Below, one piece after another: positions 54,338-63,904 of a stretch of DNA of 64,000 bases. The notes under the pieces were generated by a model. The model saw only the letters and a program-made list of their open reading frames with translations, ran no database searches and was not told the origin of the DNA. Origin of the DNA: Achromobacter seleniivolatilans (lineage in GTDB: Bacteria > Pseudomonadota > Gammaproteobacteria > Burkholderiales > Burkholderiaceae_B); NCBI RefSeq assembly GCF_030864005.1, contig NZ_CP132976.1, positions 3,596,001-3,660,000 of the forward strand. The letters run 5' to 3'. Position numbers and translations under genes: made by a program. Position 1 is the first letter of the stretch; each line of letters opens with the position of its first letter.

Positions 54338-54364
54338 TCAGACGTCAAACGCGAATCGTGGCGT

Positions 54365-54393
54365 AAAAAAACAGCGCCCAAGAATGGGCGCTG
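54365..54393 (-). terminator. Terminator of the chemoreceptor gene
   Basis: CAGCGCCCA (54372-54380) pairs with TGGGCGCTG (54385-54393) around AGAA, followed by seven T on the minus strand. It lies 24 bp past the chemoreceptor stop codon. Confidence 0.9.
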
Positions 54394-54416
54394 CCAGAAC
54401 ATACCCTACCCAACCC

Positions 54417-56024
54417 TCAATACGCCGCGATCTGCCGCGCGGGCGACACCAGCCGTGCCGTGGGTGACTGACTCGCCTGCCCCGAACCCGGCAACTTGAA
54501 CGCGCTGACAGCGCGCGTCAGATCTGCCGCCTGATCCTGCATCGAACCAGCGGCAGCCGCAGCTTCTTCGACCAGCGCCGCGTTCTGTTGCGTCACTTCG
54601 TCCATCTGCGACACAGCGCGGTTGACCTGTTCGATACCGTCGGCTTGCTCGGCGGATGCTGCGGCGATCTCGCCCATGATGTCCGTCACGCGCTGCACAG
54701 AACTCACGATTTCCTGCATGGTCGAGCCGGCGCGTTCGGCGCTGATCGAACCCTGGCGGATCTTCTGCACCGTGTCTTCGATCAAGGTCTTGATTTCTTT
54801 GGCGGCTTGCGCGCTGCGTTGCGCCAGCGTGCGAACCTCGGCTGCGACCACCGCAAAGCCCTTGCCCTGCTCACCTGCTCGCGCAGCTTCCACGGCGGCG
54901 TTCAGCGCCAGGATGTTGGTCTGGAAAGCAATGCCATCAATCACCGAAACGATATCCGCAATCTTGACGGAGCTGGACGAAATCGCGCTCATCGTGCCCA
55001 CCACTTCCGACACGGTGGCGCCCCCTCGGGACGCCGTGTCGGATGCCGCCGCAGCAAGCTGATTTGCCTGTTTGGCGCTATCGGCGTTTTGCTTCACAGT
55101 AGAAGACAGCTGCTCCATGGACGCCGCCGTTTCTTCCAGCGATGCCGCCTGCTGCTCGGTGCGCGAAGACAGATCGGTGTTGCCTGCCGCGATCTCGCCC
55201 GAAGCGGACGCAATGCTGTCAACGCCCGTCCGGATGCGGGCGACGGTGCCGACCAGGTTGGCATTCATGGATTCCAGCGCTTGCATCAGTTGGCCGATCT
55301 CGTCTTTCGACGTCACCGTGATGTTGCTGGTCAGGTCATTGGCGGCCACCGTGCGCGCTACGCGCACCGCGTCGGACAGCGGACGGGTGATGCCGCGCGT
55401 CAGCAGAATGGCCAGCAGCAAACCTGCCACGACCGCAATCGAACCTATCGCGATCATCCAGAAGTTTGCCGTGCGATAAGCGCTTTGGATGTCTGCCGCG
55501 CTGGCATCGATTTCGGCCCGCTGCAAATTGGACAGCTTCGTGATCTGGTCGATGAACTGGCGCGTAGCTGGCAGAAATTCCTGTGTGAAGATCTTGTTGG
55601 CAGCCTCGACGTCGGCGTCCTGCTTGGCCTTGAAAATACCGTCACGCGTGCGCAGATACTCGGCGCGAGATTTTCGGATGCCTTCCCACAACAGCTTTTC
55701 CTCGTCGCTTTGAATCAGCGGTTCAATCTGCTGCTGCAAAGCCGACGAGTTGCGCGTGGACGTGGCAGCTTCTTCCGTGAAGAAACCCGCCAGACTGGCG
55801 TCGGCGCTCTTGGCGATTGCCGTGGTGCGGGTCACCCCGGTTTGAATGTTGCGGGCCCAATCGCTGATCAAGCGTTCCTTGATCAGGGATCGTTGCGTAA
55901 CGGTCTCGACCGATTCGTTGATGTTGGCCAGGCTGACCAAACCGACGACGCACATGACAATGATCATGGCCAACAAGACGGCAAATCCACCCGCAAGGCG
56001 GGTTCCAAGCTTCATGTTATTCAT
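54417..56024 (-). CDS. Methyl-accepting chemotaxis protein
   Basis: The 535-residue receptor has an N-terminal helix (about 10-32), a periplasmic four-helix-bundle sensor (about 33-190), a second helix (about 192-212), a HAMP domain (about 213-265) and the cytoplasmic signalling hairpin. The tip sequence is [36 protein letters not shown] (in runs at about 375-410). No CheR-binding pentapeptide is present at the C-terminus (ends RQIAAY). The ligand is unknown. The ATG at 56024 with GGAGG four bases before fits the start. No chemotaxis genes are adjacent, so it is a stand-alone receptor. Confidence 0.94.
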   Translation of the reverse strand: MNNMKLGTRLAGGFAVLLAMIIVMCVVGLVSLANINESVETVTQRSLIKERLISDWARNIQTGVTRTTAIAKSADASLAGFFTEEAATSTRNSSALQQQIEPLIQSDEEKLLWEGIRKSRAEYLRTRDGIFKAKQDADVEAANKIFTQEFLPATRQFIDQITKLSNLQRAEIDASAADIQSAYRTANFWMIAIGSIAVVAGLLLAILLTRGITRPLSDAVRVARTVAANDLTSNITVTSKDEIGQLMQALESMNANLVGTVARIRTGVDSIASASGEIAAGNTDLSSRTEQQAASLEETAASMEQLSSTVKQNADSAKQANQLAAAASDTASRGGATVSEVVGTMSAISSSSVKIADIVSVIDGIAFQTNILALNAAVEAARAGEQGKGFAVVAAEVRTLAQRSAQAAKEIKTLIEDTVQKIRQGSISAERAGSTMQEIVSSVQRVTDIMGEIAAASAEQADGIEQVNRAVSQMDEVTQQNAALVEEAAAAAGSMQDQAADLTRAVSAFKLPGSGQASQSPTARLVSPARQIAAY

Positions 56025-56432
56025 ACTGCCTCCGGCTACTTCCAGGGCAAGTTTGAATGCGTGCTCAGGGGATGATCTGGCGCCGGAAAACTGCCGCCGC
56101 CAAAACAAGCCAGATGCCCGCAAGCCCCTGGATATCCGCCCCCAATTATGGTGTTCGTTGTGTCGAAAATTGCCGCCGGAGCGCTCGTATTCGAGCGTGC
56201 TCGCGACGGTCAATGGGATGCTAGCAGTCCGGATTTGGCTGGCATCGGGGGAAGTGAAGCGCTTATTGACGGCATCTCCTCCCTTTGCGTAACCGGCCCT
56301 GGACCGCTGGCGTCAATCTCGCACTTTTCAAGACGTGCCCGCTTTGACGCCGCGCAAAAAGAGACATGCAGCAGGGGACCGGTAGGGATGTGTTGCCCCA
56401 AAAAAAAGGCGGCCCTGCCGGCCGCCTTGGAG
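56025..56432. other. Gap between the chemoreceptor and flavin reductase genes
   Basis: This 408-bp gap holds the chemoreceptor promoter region, not clearly seen. I looked for a flagellar sigma-28 element and found none. It also holds the flavin reductase terminator near its right end. No gene, RNA or repeat is recognised. Confidence 0.5.
56399..56428 (-). terminator. Terminator of the flavin reductase operon
   Basis: AAGGCGGCC (56406-56414) pairs with GGCCGCCTT (56420-56428), followed by a long T-run on the minus strand. It lies 4 bp past the flavin reductase stop. Confidence 0.88.
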
Positions 56433-57050
56433 TCATTCAGGCGCGGTCGGCCGCGCCAGCTGAAACAAGTCCGTGCTGCGCGCATACCACCCGCTGCCGT
56501 GCATACGGGCCACCAAACCCATCTCGGCAGTGTTCACATACCCCCGTTCCGCGTCCTGCACATACGCATCATCCACGTGCGCGCCCAACACGCGCCCGAT
56601 AACGACGATCTGATGCGGACCGGTCACCACCGTGGACAGGCTGACGCACTCCAGCGACACCGGGCTGCCTTGTATCAGCGGCGGGCGCACGTGTGCGGCT
56701 GGCAAGGCGGTCAGGCCCGCCTTGGTCAATTCGTCCACCCCTGGCGGGTAGTCCACGCAGGTGACATTCATTTGCTGCATCAGCGATTCCGGCACCAGGT
56801 TCACCACGAACTCGCCGTTCTGGATGATGTTGGCGCCGGTGTCTTTCAGTTCACCATTGGCGCGGCGCATCAGGCCGATTGCGACGGTCGGAGGCTGATG
56901 CCCCATGACGTTGAAAAAGCTGAACGGCGCCGCATTCACGCAGCCTTCGTCCGACATTGTGGTGACCCACGCGATCGGACGGGGCGTGACGGTCGAGGTC
57001 AGCAGTTTGTAGACCGTCTGTGAAGGCAAGGCGCTGAAATCAAAATGCAT
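56433..57050 (-). CDS. Flavin reductase-like FMN-binding protein
   Basis: The 205-residue protein has the split-barrel flavin-binding fold. STVTPRPIAWVTTM (about 18-31), AAPFSFFNVMG (about 40-50) and the IVVIGRVLGAHVDD segment (about 147-160) fit the family. Members supply reduced flavin to oxygenases or bind FMN as reductases. It is the last gene of the MFS-nitrilase-flavin reductase operon, starting 3 bp after the nitrilase stop. Confidence 0.87.
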   Translation of the reverse strand: MHFDFSALPSQTVYKLLTSTVTPRPIAWVTTMSDEGCVNAAPFSFFNVMGHQPPTVAIGLMRRANGELKDTGANIIQNGEFVVNLVPESLMQQMNVTCVDYPPGVDELTKAGLTALPAAHVRPPLIQGSPVSLECVSLSTVVTGPHQIVVIGRVLGAHVDDAYVQDAERGYVNTAEMGLVARMHGSGWYARSTDLFQLARPTAPE

Positions 57051-57053
57051 GGC

Positions 57054-58013
57054 TCAGGTCTCCTGCTGGCCAGTCGCGGTAATGGCTGACACCGCGCGTT
57101 TTTCACGGGTATCGACATGCAGCTGGAAGACGTCGGGCCGCGCATAGTGGCCGGACACATCAAAGTCGTATTTGCCACGCAGGATCTGATTGGGGTTGAT
57201 GTCCGCGTACAGAATGGTTTCTTCGGAAAAGTCCGGACCCGCCAGCACCTCTCCCAAGGGGTCGATGATGGCGCTGCCGCCGCGCATCAGCACCGTATCG
57301 GGCGCGTCACCCATCGCGCATTCAAAGTCTTCAGGATAGGCATCACGGCGCAGATGCTGGCAGGCGGTCAGCACATAGCAGCGGCCTTCCAGCGCGATGT
57401 GGCGCATGCTGGGAATCCAGCTGTCGCGGTCATCCGCAGTGGGCGCGCAATACAACGCGACACCTTGGCTATACATATACATGCGCAGCATGGGCATGTA
57501 GTTTTCCCAGCAGATCACCGCGCCGATCTTGCCATACGGCGTATCGAAGACAGGCATGGTCGAGCCATCGCCAAAGCCCCAGATCAAGCGTTCGCCCGCG
57601 GTCGGCATCAGCTTGCGGTGCTTGCCCGCCAAACCCTGCTGGCCGTTGAAATACAGCACGGTGCAGTACAGAGTGCCGCCGTCGGCCTCGATGCAACCCA
57701 TGACCACGAAGCTATCGGTGTCGGCAGCCGCCTCGGCCACCAGCGCGACTTCCTCGCCGTCCAGCCGGATGGCTTGCTGGTGATAGCTCGCGAACGCATC
57801 GCGGCCTTCCGGCCGGCGCATGCCGATCGGCGCGCCGAACGAATTGCCCTTGGGGTAGCCGCCCAGAAATGCCTCGGGAAATACCTGCACCCGGGCGCCC
57901 TGCTCCGCCGCCTGGCGGATCAGGGATGCCGCCTTCCGGGCGCAAGCCACGCTGTCGGTCGGGATGGATGCCGCTTGAATGACGGCAGCCTTGAAACTCT
58001 GTTGTACGGACAT
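57054..58013 (-). CDS. Nitrilase
   Basis: The 319-residue enzyme of the nitrilase branch converts a nitrile to its acid and ammonia. The catalytic triad is visible: Glu in VFPEAFLGGYPKG (about 44-56), Lys in GKHRKLMPT (about 134-142) and Cys in GAVICWENYMP (about 168-178). The length fits plant/bacterial nitrilases, which form spiral oligomers. The ATG at 58013 with AGGAG four bases upstream is preferred. The MFS gene ends 16 bp upstream and the flavin reductase gene starts 3 bp downstream. The substrate nitrile is unknown. Confidence 0.92.
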   Translation of the reverse strand: MSVQQSFKAAVIQAASIPTDSVACARKAASLIRQAAEQGARVQVFPEAFLGGYPKGNSFGAPIGMRRPEGRDAFASYHQQAIRLDGEEVALVAEAAADTDSFVVMGCIEADGGTLYCTVLYFNGQQGLAGKHRKLMPTAGERLIWGFGDGSTMPVFDTPYGKIGAVICWENYMPMLRMYMYSQGVALYCAPTADDRDSWIPSMRHIALEGRCYVLTACQHLRRDAYPEDFECAMGDAPDTVLMRGGSAIIDPLGEVLAGPDFSEETILYADINPNQILRGKYDFDVSGHYARPDVFQLHVDTREKRAVSAITATGQQET

Positions 58014-58029
58014 GTCTCTCCTCTCTTTC

Positions 58030-59682
58030 TTAGTGGATAGGGTCTTCGTCAATGGCTTGGGCGCGGGTGTTCGGCAGGAACAGACTGCCGATAATGCCTA
58101 CGATCACCATGACGACCACCGGATACATCAAACCGCCAAAGATATTGCCGCTGGCCTGTGCCAGGTATGTCGCGGTAAACGGCACGATACCGCCAAAGAT
58201 GCCCGCGCCGATGTGATACGGGAAGGATAGCGCCGTGTAGCGGATACGGGCGGGAAACAGTTCCACCAGATAAGACGCGACGGGTCCATAGACCATCGCC
58301 ACGACCGTGGTCATCAGCACCAGAATCAAGATAATGGTGGCGCGATCGACGCGGTTAGGGTCCGCGCGGTCCGGATAACCCGCGGCCGTGAGCGCTTTGG
58401 CATAGCCTGCGCGGTCAAACCCATTGACGGTGACGCCGCCTACGCTCATGGCAATTTCCTGCCCGGGCAACGGCGCCGCATATTCGAAGTTGATGCCCTT
58501 GCCGACCAGGAACTTCTTGGCCTGTACGCACACCTTTTTATGATCGGCGTGGCTGCCGATCATGGCCGCCTGCAAGCCGAAATCGCAAGCGCCGCCGCTC
58601 GTGTCAGCATGGACACGCACCGGCGTGCTCTGCATGGCCTGCGCCAGCGCCGGGTTGCCCGCCTTGAGCAGCACTTCAAACATCGAGTGATAACCGATGG
58701 CCGCAATGAACAAGCCCGCCATCATGATCCACTTGCGGCCGATGCGGTCGGAGAGCCAGCCGAACAGCACGAAGGTCGGCGCGCCAATGATGAACCCGAT
58801 CAGTATCAGCGTGTAGACGCTGGTCTGGTCGATCTGGACTGCCTGTTGCAGAAAGATCATCACATAGAACTGACCCGTGAAATACGTGGCGCCCTGGCCG
58901 GCGGTTACACCGATCAGCGCCAGCAACACCAGTCTCAGGCTGGACCATTGGCCAAACGTTTCTTTGACGGGATTCTTGGACAAACGGTTCTGCTGCTTCA
59001 TCCGCGTAAAAACGGGAGATTCATGCAGCTTGGCGCGCACATAGATCGAAATAGCCAGCATCACGATCGACAGAATGAACGGCAGGCGCCAGCCCCATTG
59101 GCGGAAGTCTTCGGCGCTCATGGCAGCCTGGGTGCACAGGATCACCACCAGCGACAGGATCAGGCCAGCAGACGAGGTGATCTGAATCCAGCCCGTCAGC
59201 AGCCCGCGCCGCTTCGGTTCGCAATGTTCGGCCACGTAAATCACCGCGCCGCCGTATTCTCCGCCCACAGCCAAACCCTGAACGACGCGCAGGGTCAGCA
59301 ACAGAATCCACGACAGATGGCCTGCCGACTCATAGGTGGGCAGGCAGCCAATCAGCACGGTGGCGCCGCCCATCATCACCACGGTGATCAGGAACGTGTA
59401 CTTGCGGCCCAGCTTGTCGCCCAGGTAGCCAAACATCACTGCGCCCAGCGGCCGGATGATGAAACCCACCGCCAATGCCCCCAATGCCGCCAACAACGCA
59501 ACCGTGGGGTTGTCCTGCGGAAACAGGACTTGGCTCATGAAGACGGCCAGCGTCCCGTAGATGAAGAAGTCATACCACTCGAACAAGGTGCCCAAGGTCG
59601 AGGCCACGACCACCTGACGTTCTTCTTTTCTGCTGAGTGCCGCGCTGGCACCCCCCTGCTGCATTGCAATATTCGCTTCCAT
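58030..59682 (-). CDS. MFS transporter of the metabolite:proton symporter (MHS/ShiA-ProP) type with an inserted loop
   Basis: The 550-residue inner-membrane protein has twelve helices and the MHS signatures EWYDFFIYGTLA (about 35-46), RPLGAVMFGYLGDKLGRKYTF (in runs at about 77-97) and GLAVGGEYGGAVIYVAEH (about 137-153). A hydrophilic insert of about 105 residues (about 343-447, with C366 and C385) lies between helices of the second half. Ordinary MHS proteins have only a short loop there. It should import an organic acid. It heads the operon with nitrilase and flavin reductase and is divergent from an IclR gene. Confidence 0.9.
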   Translation of the reverse strand: MEANIAMQQGGASAALSRKEERQVVVASTLGTLFEWYDFFIYGTLAVFMSQVLFPQDNPTVALLAALGALAVGFIIRPLGAVMFGYLGDKLGRKYTFLITVVMMGGATVLIGCLPTYESAGHLSWILLLTLRVVQGLAVGGEYGGAVIYVAEHCEPKRRGLLTGWIQITSSAGLILSLVVILCTQAAMSAEDFRQWGWRLPFILSIVMLAISIYVRAKLHESPVFTRMKQQNRLSKNPVKETFGQWSSLRLVLLALIGVTAGQGATYFTGQFYVMIFLQQAVQIDQTSVYTLILIGFIIGAPTFVLFGWLSDRIGRKWIMMAGLFIAAIGYHSMFEVLLKAGNPALAQAMQSTPVRVHADTSGGACDFGLQAAMIGSHADHKKVCVQAKKFLVGKGINFEYAAPLPGQEIAMSVGGVTVNGFDRAGYAKALTAAGYPDRADPNRVDRATIILILVLMTTVVAMVYGPVASYLVELFPARIRYTALSFPYHIGAGIFGGIVPFTATYLAQASGNIFGGLMYPVVVMVIVGIIGSLFLPNTRAQAIDEDPIH

Positions 59683-59853
59683 GCTTGGTTTTCCCCTGCT
59701 GTTTTTAGTTGATACTGCTGTACGCATTAACTATTATCAAACTTAAAGGCGTGCCGCAAAAAGCTGGGGGAAACCCGAAAACCGGCGCAGGCGCCCGCCG
59801 GACCCCGCACGAGCCGCTGCTACACTGCCGCCAAACACACAGTGGAGGCAGTG

Positions 59854-60702
59854 ATGGCAAGGCCCGCCGGCAAGGTTGAAAAGAACACGGAAAAGACGCC
59901 AGCCGCTGCGCGCAGAGGCATCCAGTCGATCGAAGTCGGGTTTCGGATTCTGGACGTGATCCGCAAGACCGGCCGTCCGATGCCCTTGAAGGAAATCGCG
60001 GACGCCTGTGAACTGACCGTCCCCAACGTGCATTACTACCTGGTGAGTTTTCAGAAGGTCGGCGTCGTGCAACAGCATGCCGACACGGGCCACTATGGTC
60101 TGGGGCCCTACGCGCTGCGGCTCGGCCTGGCGGCTCTGGAACAGTTCGACGTCTTCACGACGGCGCGGCCCATCATGGCCGAGGTGGCCGCGATTACCGG
60201 GCACACGGTTTTTTTGGGCGTGTGGGGCAACAAGGGGCCCACGATTGTCTATCGCGTGGAAGGCAGCCGCAGCCGCCCCCTGCTGGAATTGCGCGTGGGC
60301 AGTGTGATGCCCCTGCTGTCGTCCGCGCTGGGCCGCAACTTTCTGGCGCATCTGCCAGAAACCAGCACGCGTGACCTGCTGGAACAGGAGCTGGCGTCAT
60401 CGGTGCCGGAAAGCCATGGCGGCTCGCCGGGCAATTCCTACACGATGAAAGACGTACAGGCGATACGCGCCGAGGTGCAAAAGCATCACATCAGCCGCTG
60501 CCGCCACGCGCTGCTGCCGCATTTCACGTCGCTGTCGGCGCCTATCTTCGACATGCTGGGCGAAATGACGGCCGCCATCACCTTGATGGGACCCGTGGGC
60601 GCCATTGACGACGATCTGGAATCCGGCACGGCCCGGCTGCTTCGCGAAAAAGCCCGCTCGATCTCGGCGATGGCGGGCTGGGTGGACCCGGACGCGCGTT
60701 AA
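59854..60702 (+). CDS. IclR-family transcriptional regulator
   Basis: The 282-residue protein has an N-terminal winged helix-turn-helix (about 20-80, GIQSIEVGFRILDVI and MPLKEIADACEL) and a C-terminal GAF-like effector domain (about 95-275). The ATG at 59854 with GGAGG five bases upstream is preferred over the GTG at 59842. It is divergent from the MFS-nitrilase operon, which it probably controls. IclR regulators commonly sense aromatic acids or glyoxylate-related metabolites. Confidence 0.92.
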   Translation: MARPAGKVEKNTEKTPAAARRGIQSIEVGFRILDVIRKTGRPMPLKEIADACELTVPNVHYYLVSFQKVGVVQQHADTGHYGLGPYALRLGLAALEQFDVFTTARPIMAEVAAITGHTVFLGVWGNKGPTIVYRVEGSRSRPLLELRVGSVMPLLSSALGRNFLAHLPETSTRDLLEQELASSVPESHGGSPGNSYTMKDVQAIRAEVQKHHISRCRHALLPHFTSLSAPIFDMLGEMTAAITLMGPVGAIDDDLESGTARLLREKARSISAMAGWVDPDAR

Positions 60703-60729
60703 GCCTCGCGCCGCGGGATACCTGGTAAA

Positions 60730-61710
60730 TCAGCTCTCGGCGACGATCTTGGCATCTTTGATCGTCTTGGCGTACTTCTGCTGTTCTTGTGTCATGAAGT
60801 CGGCAAAGCGCTGCACGCTGCCGCCGCCGTCTTCCGCTCCCACCTGCGCCAGCTTCTCTTGCACGTCCGGCATCGCCAGAACGCGGTCGATGTCGCGATT
60901 CATGCGCTGGACGATCGCGTCCGGCATCTTTCCCGGTCCCACCATGCCAAACCAGATGCTGGCCTCGAACCCGGGGTAGCCTTGCTCGGCAACCGTCGGC
61001 ACATCCGGTTGGCTCTTGGAACGCTTTTGCAGCGTCTGGGCCAGTGCGATGACCTTGCCCGATTGCAATAGCGGCGTCGCGGTGGTCATGCCTTCAAAGC
61101 AGTACTGCACATGGCCGCCCATCAGGTCGTTCATCAGCGGCGCCGATCCCTTGTAAGGCACGTGCAGCACATCAATGTTGGCACGGGCCTTGAAGATTTC
61201 CAGCGCCAGATGCTGAGCAGAGCCGCTGCCAGCGGATCCAAACACGATCTTGCCCGGTTGCGCGCGGCACAGCGCGACCAGCTCAGGCAAAGTCTTGGCT
61301 GACTGGGATGCGCCGCCGATCAGAATCGTGGGCGTCTTGCCCACCAGCGCGATCGGCGTGAAATCGCGATCTACCGAATACGTCAGCTTGGGTTGCAAGC
61401 CTGGCGCAATACCATGGCTGTTCACATGCGCCATCAGCAAGGTGTTGCCATCGTTGGGCTGGCGTGCGACCTGCTCGGCGGCGATGATGCCCGCTGCGCC
61501 AGCGCGGTTTTCCACGATGACGGGGATGTTCCACATCACGCCCAGCTTCTGCCCCAGCAAGCGCGCCAGCACATCGGTGCCGCCGCCCGCCGGAAAACCG
61601 ACCACGATTTTTACGGGACCCGGCGGCAGATCTTGCGCGCGCGCCGGCATAGGCAGGACGAGCGCCGCCCCCAGCGCTGCGGCGCCGGTCATGAATTCCC
61701 TACGTTGCAT
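60730..61710 (-). CDS. Bug-family tripartite tricarboxylate transporter substrate-binding protein
   Basis: The 326-residue periplasmic protein begins with a Tat-like leader (RREFM near residue 3, cleavage ARAQ near 26). Bug signatures follow: PVKIVVGFPAGGGTDVLARL (about 32-51), VPYKGSAPLMNDLMGGH (about 179-195) and FGSAGSGSAQHL. It is the last gene of the dehydratase-lyase-Bug set on the minus strand, so it probably presents the sugar acid or dicarboxylate those enzymes degrade. No TctA/TctB membrane subunits are nearby. It is convergent with the IclR gene. Confidence 0.91.
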   Translation of the reverse strand: MQRREFMTGAAALGAALVLPMPARAQDLPPGPVKIVVGFPAGGGTDVLARLLGQKLGVMWNIPVIVENRAGAAGIIAAEQVARQPNDGNTLLMAHVNSHGIAPGLQPKLTYSVDRDFTPIALVGKTPTILIGGASQSAKTLPELVALCRAQPGKIVFGSAGSGSAQHLALEIFKARANIDVLHVPYKGSAPLMNDLMGGHVQYCFEGMTTATPLLQSGKVIALAQTLQKRSKSQPDVPTVAEQGYPGFEASIWFGMVGPGKMPDAIVQRMNRDIDRVLAMPDVQEKLAQVGAEDGGGSVQRFADFMTQEQQKYAKTIKDAKIVAES

Positions 61711-61848
61711 TCTTGTCTCCTTGCGCGGGTCCCGAAGGCCGGCGACTGGTTATGGAAGCACTGCCTGCCTCTGCCGCACCCGGCCGTCTGGCGCGGCCTG
61801 GGTGCTGCACTCCTGCACTACAACTGCATCGACGCCAACCAACCCGCC

Positions 61849-62760
61849 TTACAACGCAGGCGGCACTGCCAGGCGTTGCGCCAACTGCGCGGCCTGCACG
61901 TCATTCAACTCCACAAGCGGCGGCCTGACGGTCGCCCACACCGGATCTTGCCGGCGCTGCGCAATCGCCGCCTTCATCGCTGGAATCATGGGATAGGACT
62001 GGAAAATAGCGCGGGTGTCGTTCAACGCCCGCTGACGGTCGTCGGCGCCGTCATCTTGCCAATGGCGATAGAGTTCGACGATAGGGCCTGCGTTGACGTT
62101 GCCAGTGGCGGTGATGCAGCCCGCGCCGCCTGCGCGCATGGTCTCAAGCAACACGGTTTCGGTGCCTGCGAACACATCGAAGCCCCGCGGCTGAAAGTCG
62201 CGCAACATCGCCGCTGTGTTGGCCCAATCCCCGGAACTGTCCTTGATGCCCGCGATGATGCCCGGAAATTCACCCAGCAAACGGTCAATCAGACCCAGGC
62301 TGATGGGCACGCCCGACACCGGCGGGATGTGATAAAGGTAGACGCGCAAGCGCTCATCGGCAACCTGCTCAATGACATGGGCAAACGCGCGGAACAGGCC
62401 TTCGTCGCTGACGCCTTTGTAGTAGAACGGCGGCAGCATGAGCACCCCGCCGCAGCCTGCTGCAACCGCATGCCGCGTCAGTTCGACCGCGTCGGGCAAA
62501 GCGCAAGCGCCCGTGCCGGGCATCATGCGGGCAGCGGGCAAGCCTGCTTCAAGCAAGGCGTCCAGCAGTTGCCGCTTTTCCGCCACGCTAAGCGAATTGG
62601 CCTCGGAGTTGGTTCCGAAAATCGCCAATCCCGCACCCTGCTCAAGCAAGGCGCGGCAATGTTCGATAAAGCGCGGCGCGCTGGGCGACAAGTCCGCGTT
62701 GAATGGCGTCAGGACTGGTGAATAAACGCCCTGCGGACGATCGGCGGCAACTGTGCTCAT
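61849..62760 (-). CDS. Dihydrodipicolinate synthase-family aldolase/lyase
   Basis: The 303-residue TIM-barrel protein carries the family active site: Tyr in RVYLYHIPPVSG (about 137-148) and the Schiff-base Lys in IAGIKDSSGDW (about 164-174). GTNSEANSLSVAEKR (about 47-61) is a variant of the GTTGE motif. The substitutions and the operon next to a mandelate-racemase-type dehydratase suggest a 2-keto-3-deoxy-acid aldolase or dehydratase instead of lysine synthesis. The ATG at 62760 with AGGAG seven bases upstream is preferred. Confidence 0.88.
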   Translation of the reverse strand: MSTVAADRPQGVYSPVLTPFNADLSPSAPRFIEHCRALLEQGAGLAIFGTNSEANSLSVAEKRQLLDALLEAGLPAARMMPGTGACALPDAVELTRHAVAAGCGGVLMLPPFYYKGVSDEGLFRAFAHVIEQVADERLRVYLYHIPPVSGVPISLGLIDRLLGEFPGIIAGIKDSSGDWANTAAMLRDFQPRGFDVFAGTETVLLETMRAGGAGCITATGNVNAGPIVELYRHWQDDGADDRQRALNDTRAIFQSYPMIPAMKAAIAQRRQDPVWATVRPPLVELNDVQAAQLAQRLAVPPAL

Positions 62761-62776
62761 CAAGAATCTCCTGGGT

Positions 62777-63904
62777 TCAACGGCCGACGCGGGTCCACTT
62801 GCCGTACCGCTCGACCATGCGTTCGTCAAAACCGAACCCAAGCCCAGGCTCCTGATGCAAGACCACGCGACCCTGCTTGTGGGTCAACTGGCGATCGACC
62901 AGCTTGCGGAAATTGAGGACCTGGTCGTCCCAGAAGAACTCAACATACCGCGCATTCGGCGTTGCTGCCACCAGTGGCGCGTGGACATCGTGGAACCAGT
63001 GCGGGCAGACCACAACACCGTAGCTGGCAGCGGTGGCAGCAATGCGCTTCCACTCGGTGATGCCGCCGCAAACCGCCGCATCCGTCTGCAAGATGCCGGC
63101 CGCACCCTTATCCAGCAATTCCTTGTGATACCAGCGGCCATATCCGATCTCGGCGGTGGCAATCGGCAGGTGAGTCAGACGCGCCAGCTTGGCGTGGCTG
63201 TCGATGTCATCCGGCCCGAACGGTTCTTCGATGAAATAGGGTTCGTACTGTTCGAAGCGGCGGATGTACTGCATGGCCTGGGTCACGTCCTGCCAGGCGT
63301 TATTGCAGTCCATCATCAGCTCGACGTCGGGGCCCACGGCTTCACGCGCCGCCTTCAACCGCGCTTCCTCTTCACGCGGCGACAGGCGGCCAGTCTTCAT
63401 CTTGACGGCGCGAAAGCCCTTGTCCACGTAGCTGGCCATTTCTTCGCCCAGGTGCTGCGGCGTCTTGCCATCCAGGTAGTAGCCGCCACTGGCGTAAGCC
63501 GGCACGGTTTCCAATTCCATCGCGCCCAAAAACTTGTGCAACGGCAGACCGGCAGTTTTGGCATTCAGGTCCCACAACGCAATGTCCAGCGCGCTCAGGG
63601 CGCGCATCACCGTGCCCTGGCGGCCTTGCAGCAGGGCTTCCTGATACATGGCTTGCCACAACCCTTCCACGGCATGCGAATCCTTGCCCAGCAGCACCGG
63701 ACCCAGCAGGCTATTGACCGCAGCTTCGAAAATGGCGCCACCGGCGCTTCCTACGTAGCAAAAGCCGATGCCTTCCACGCCATCGGTGGAGCGGACCTTG
63801 ACCAGCCCATAGTGCCGCGTGGAAACGCTGCGGTTCGAAAACGATGTGACTTTATCCAGAGGCACCGCGGCGGCGCATACGTCTATGGATTCAATGATGG
63901 GCAC
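62777..63904 (-). CDS. Enolase-superfamily dehydratase (mandelate racemase subgroup)
   Basis: The 375-residue protein has an N-terminal capping domain (about 1-125) and a barrel with mandelate-racemase subgroup residues. These are K-x-K in AVKMKTG, metal ligands in MMDCNNAW, FIEEPF and TAEIGYG, the Asp of LQTDAAVCGG, and the His of CPHWFHDVH that forms the Asp-His dyad. It should dehydrate a sugar acid or related 2-hydroxy acid. A GTG start at 63904 is preferred because AAGGAG lies six bases upstream. An in-frame upstream ATG would add a basic leader. It is first of the dehydratase-lyase-Bug set, 16 bp before the lyase gene. Confidence 0.92.
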   Translation of the reverse strand: MPIIESIDVCAAAVPLDKVTSFSNRSVSTRHYGLVKVRSTDGVEGIGFCYVGSAGGAIFEAAVNSLLGPVLLGKDSHAVEGLWQAMYQEALLQGRQGTVMRALSALDIALWDLNAKTAGLPLHKFLGAMELETVPAYASGGYYLDGKTPQHLGEEMASYVDKGFRAVKMKTGRLSPREEEARLKAAREAVGPDVELMMDCNNAWQDVTQAMQYIRRFEQYEPYFIEEPFGPDDIDSHAKLARLTHLPIATAEIGYGRWYHKELLDKGAAGILQTDAAVCGGITEWKRIAATAASYGVVVCPHWFHDVHAPLVAATPNARYVEFFWDDQVLNFRKLVDRQLTHKQGRVVLHQEPGLGFGFDERMVERYGKWTRVGR

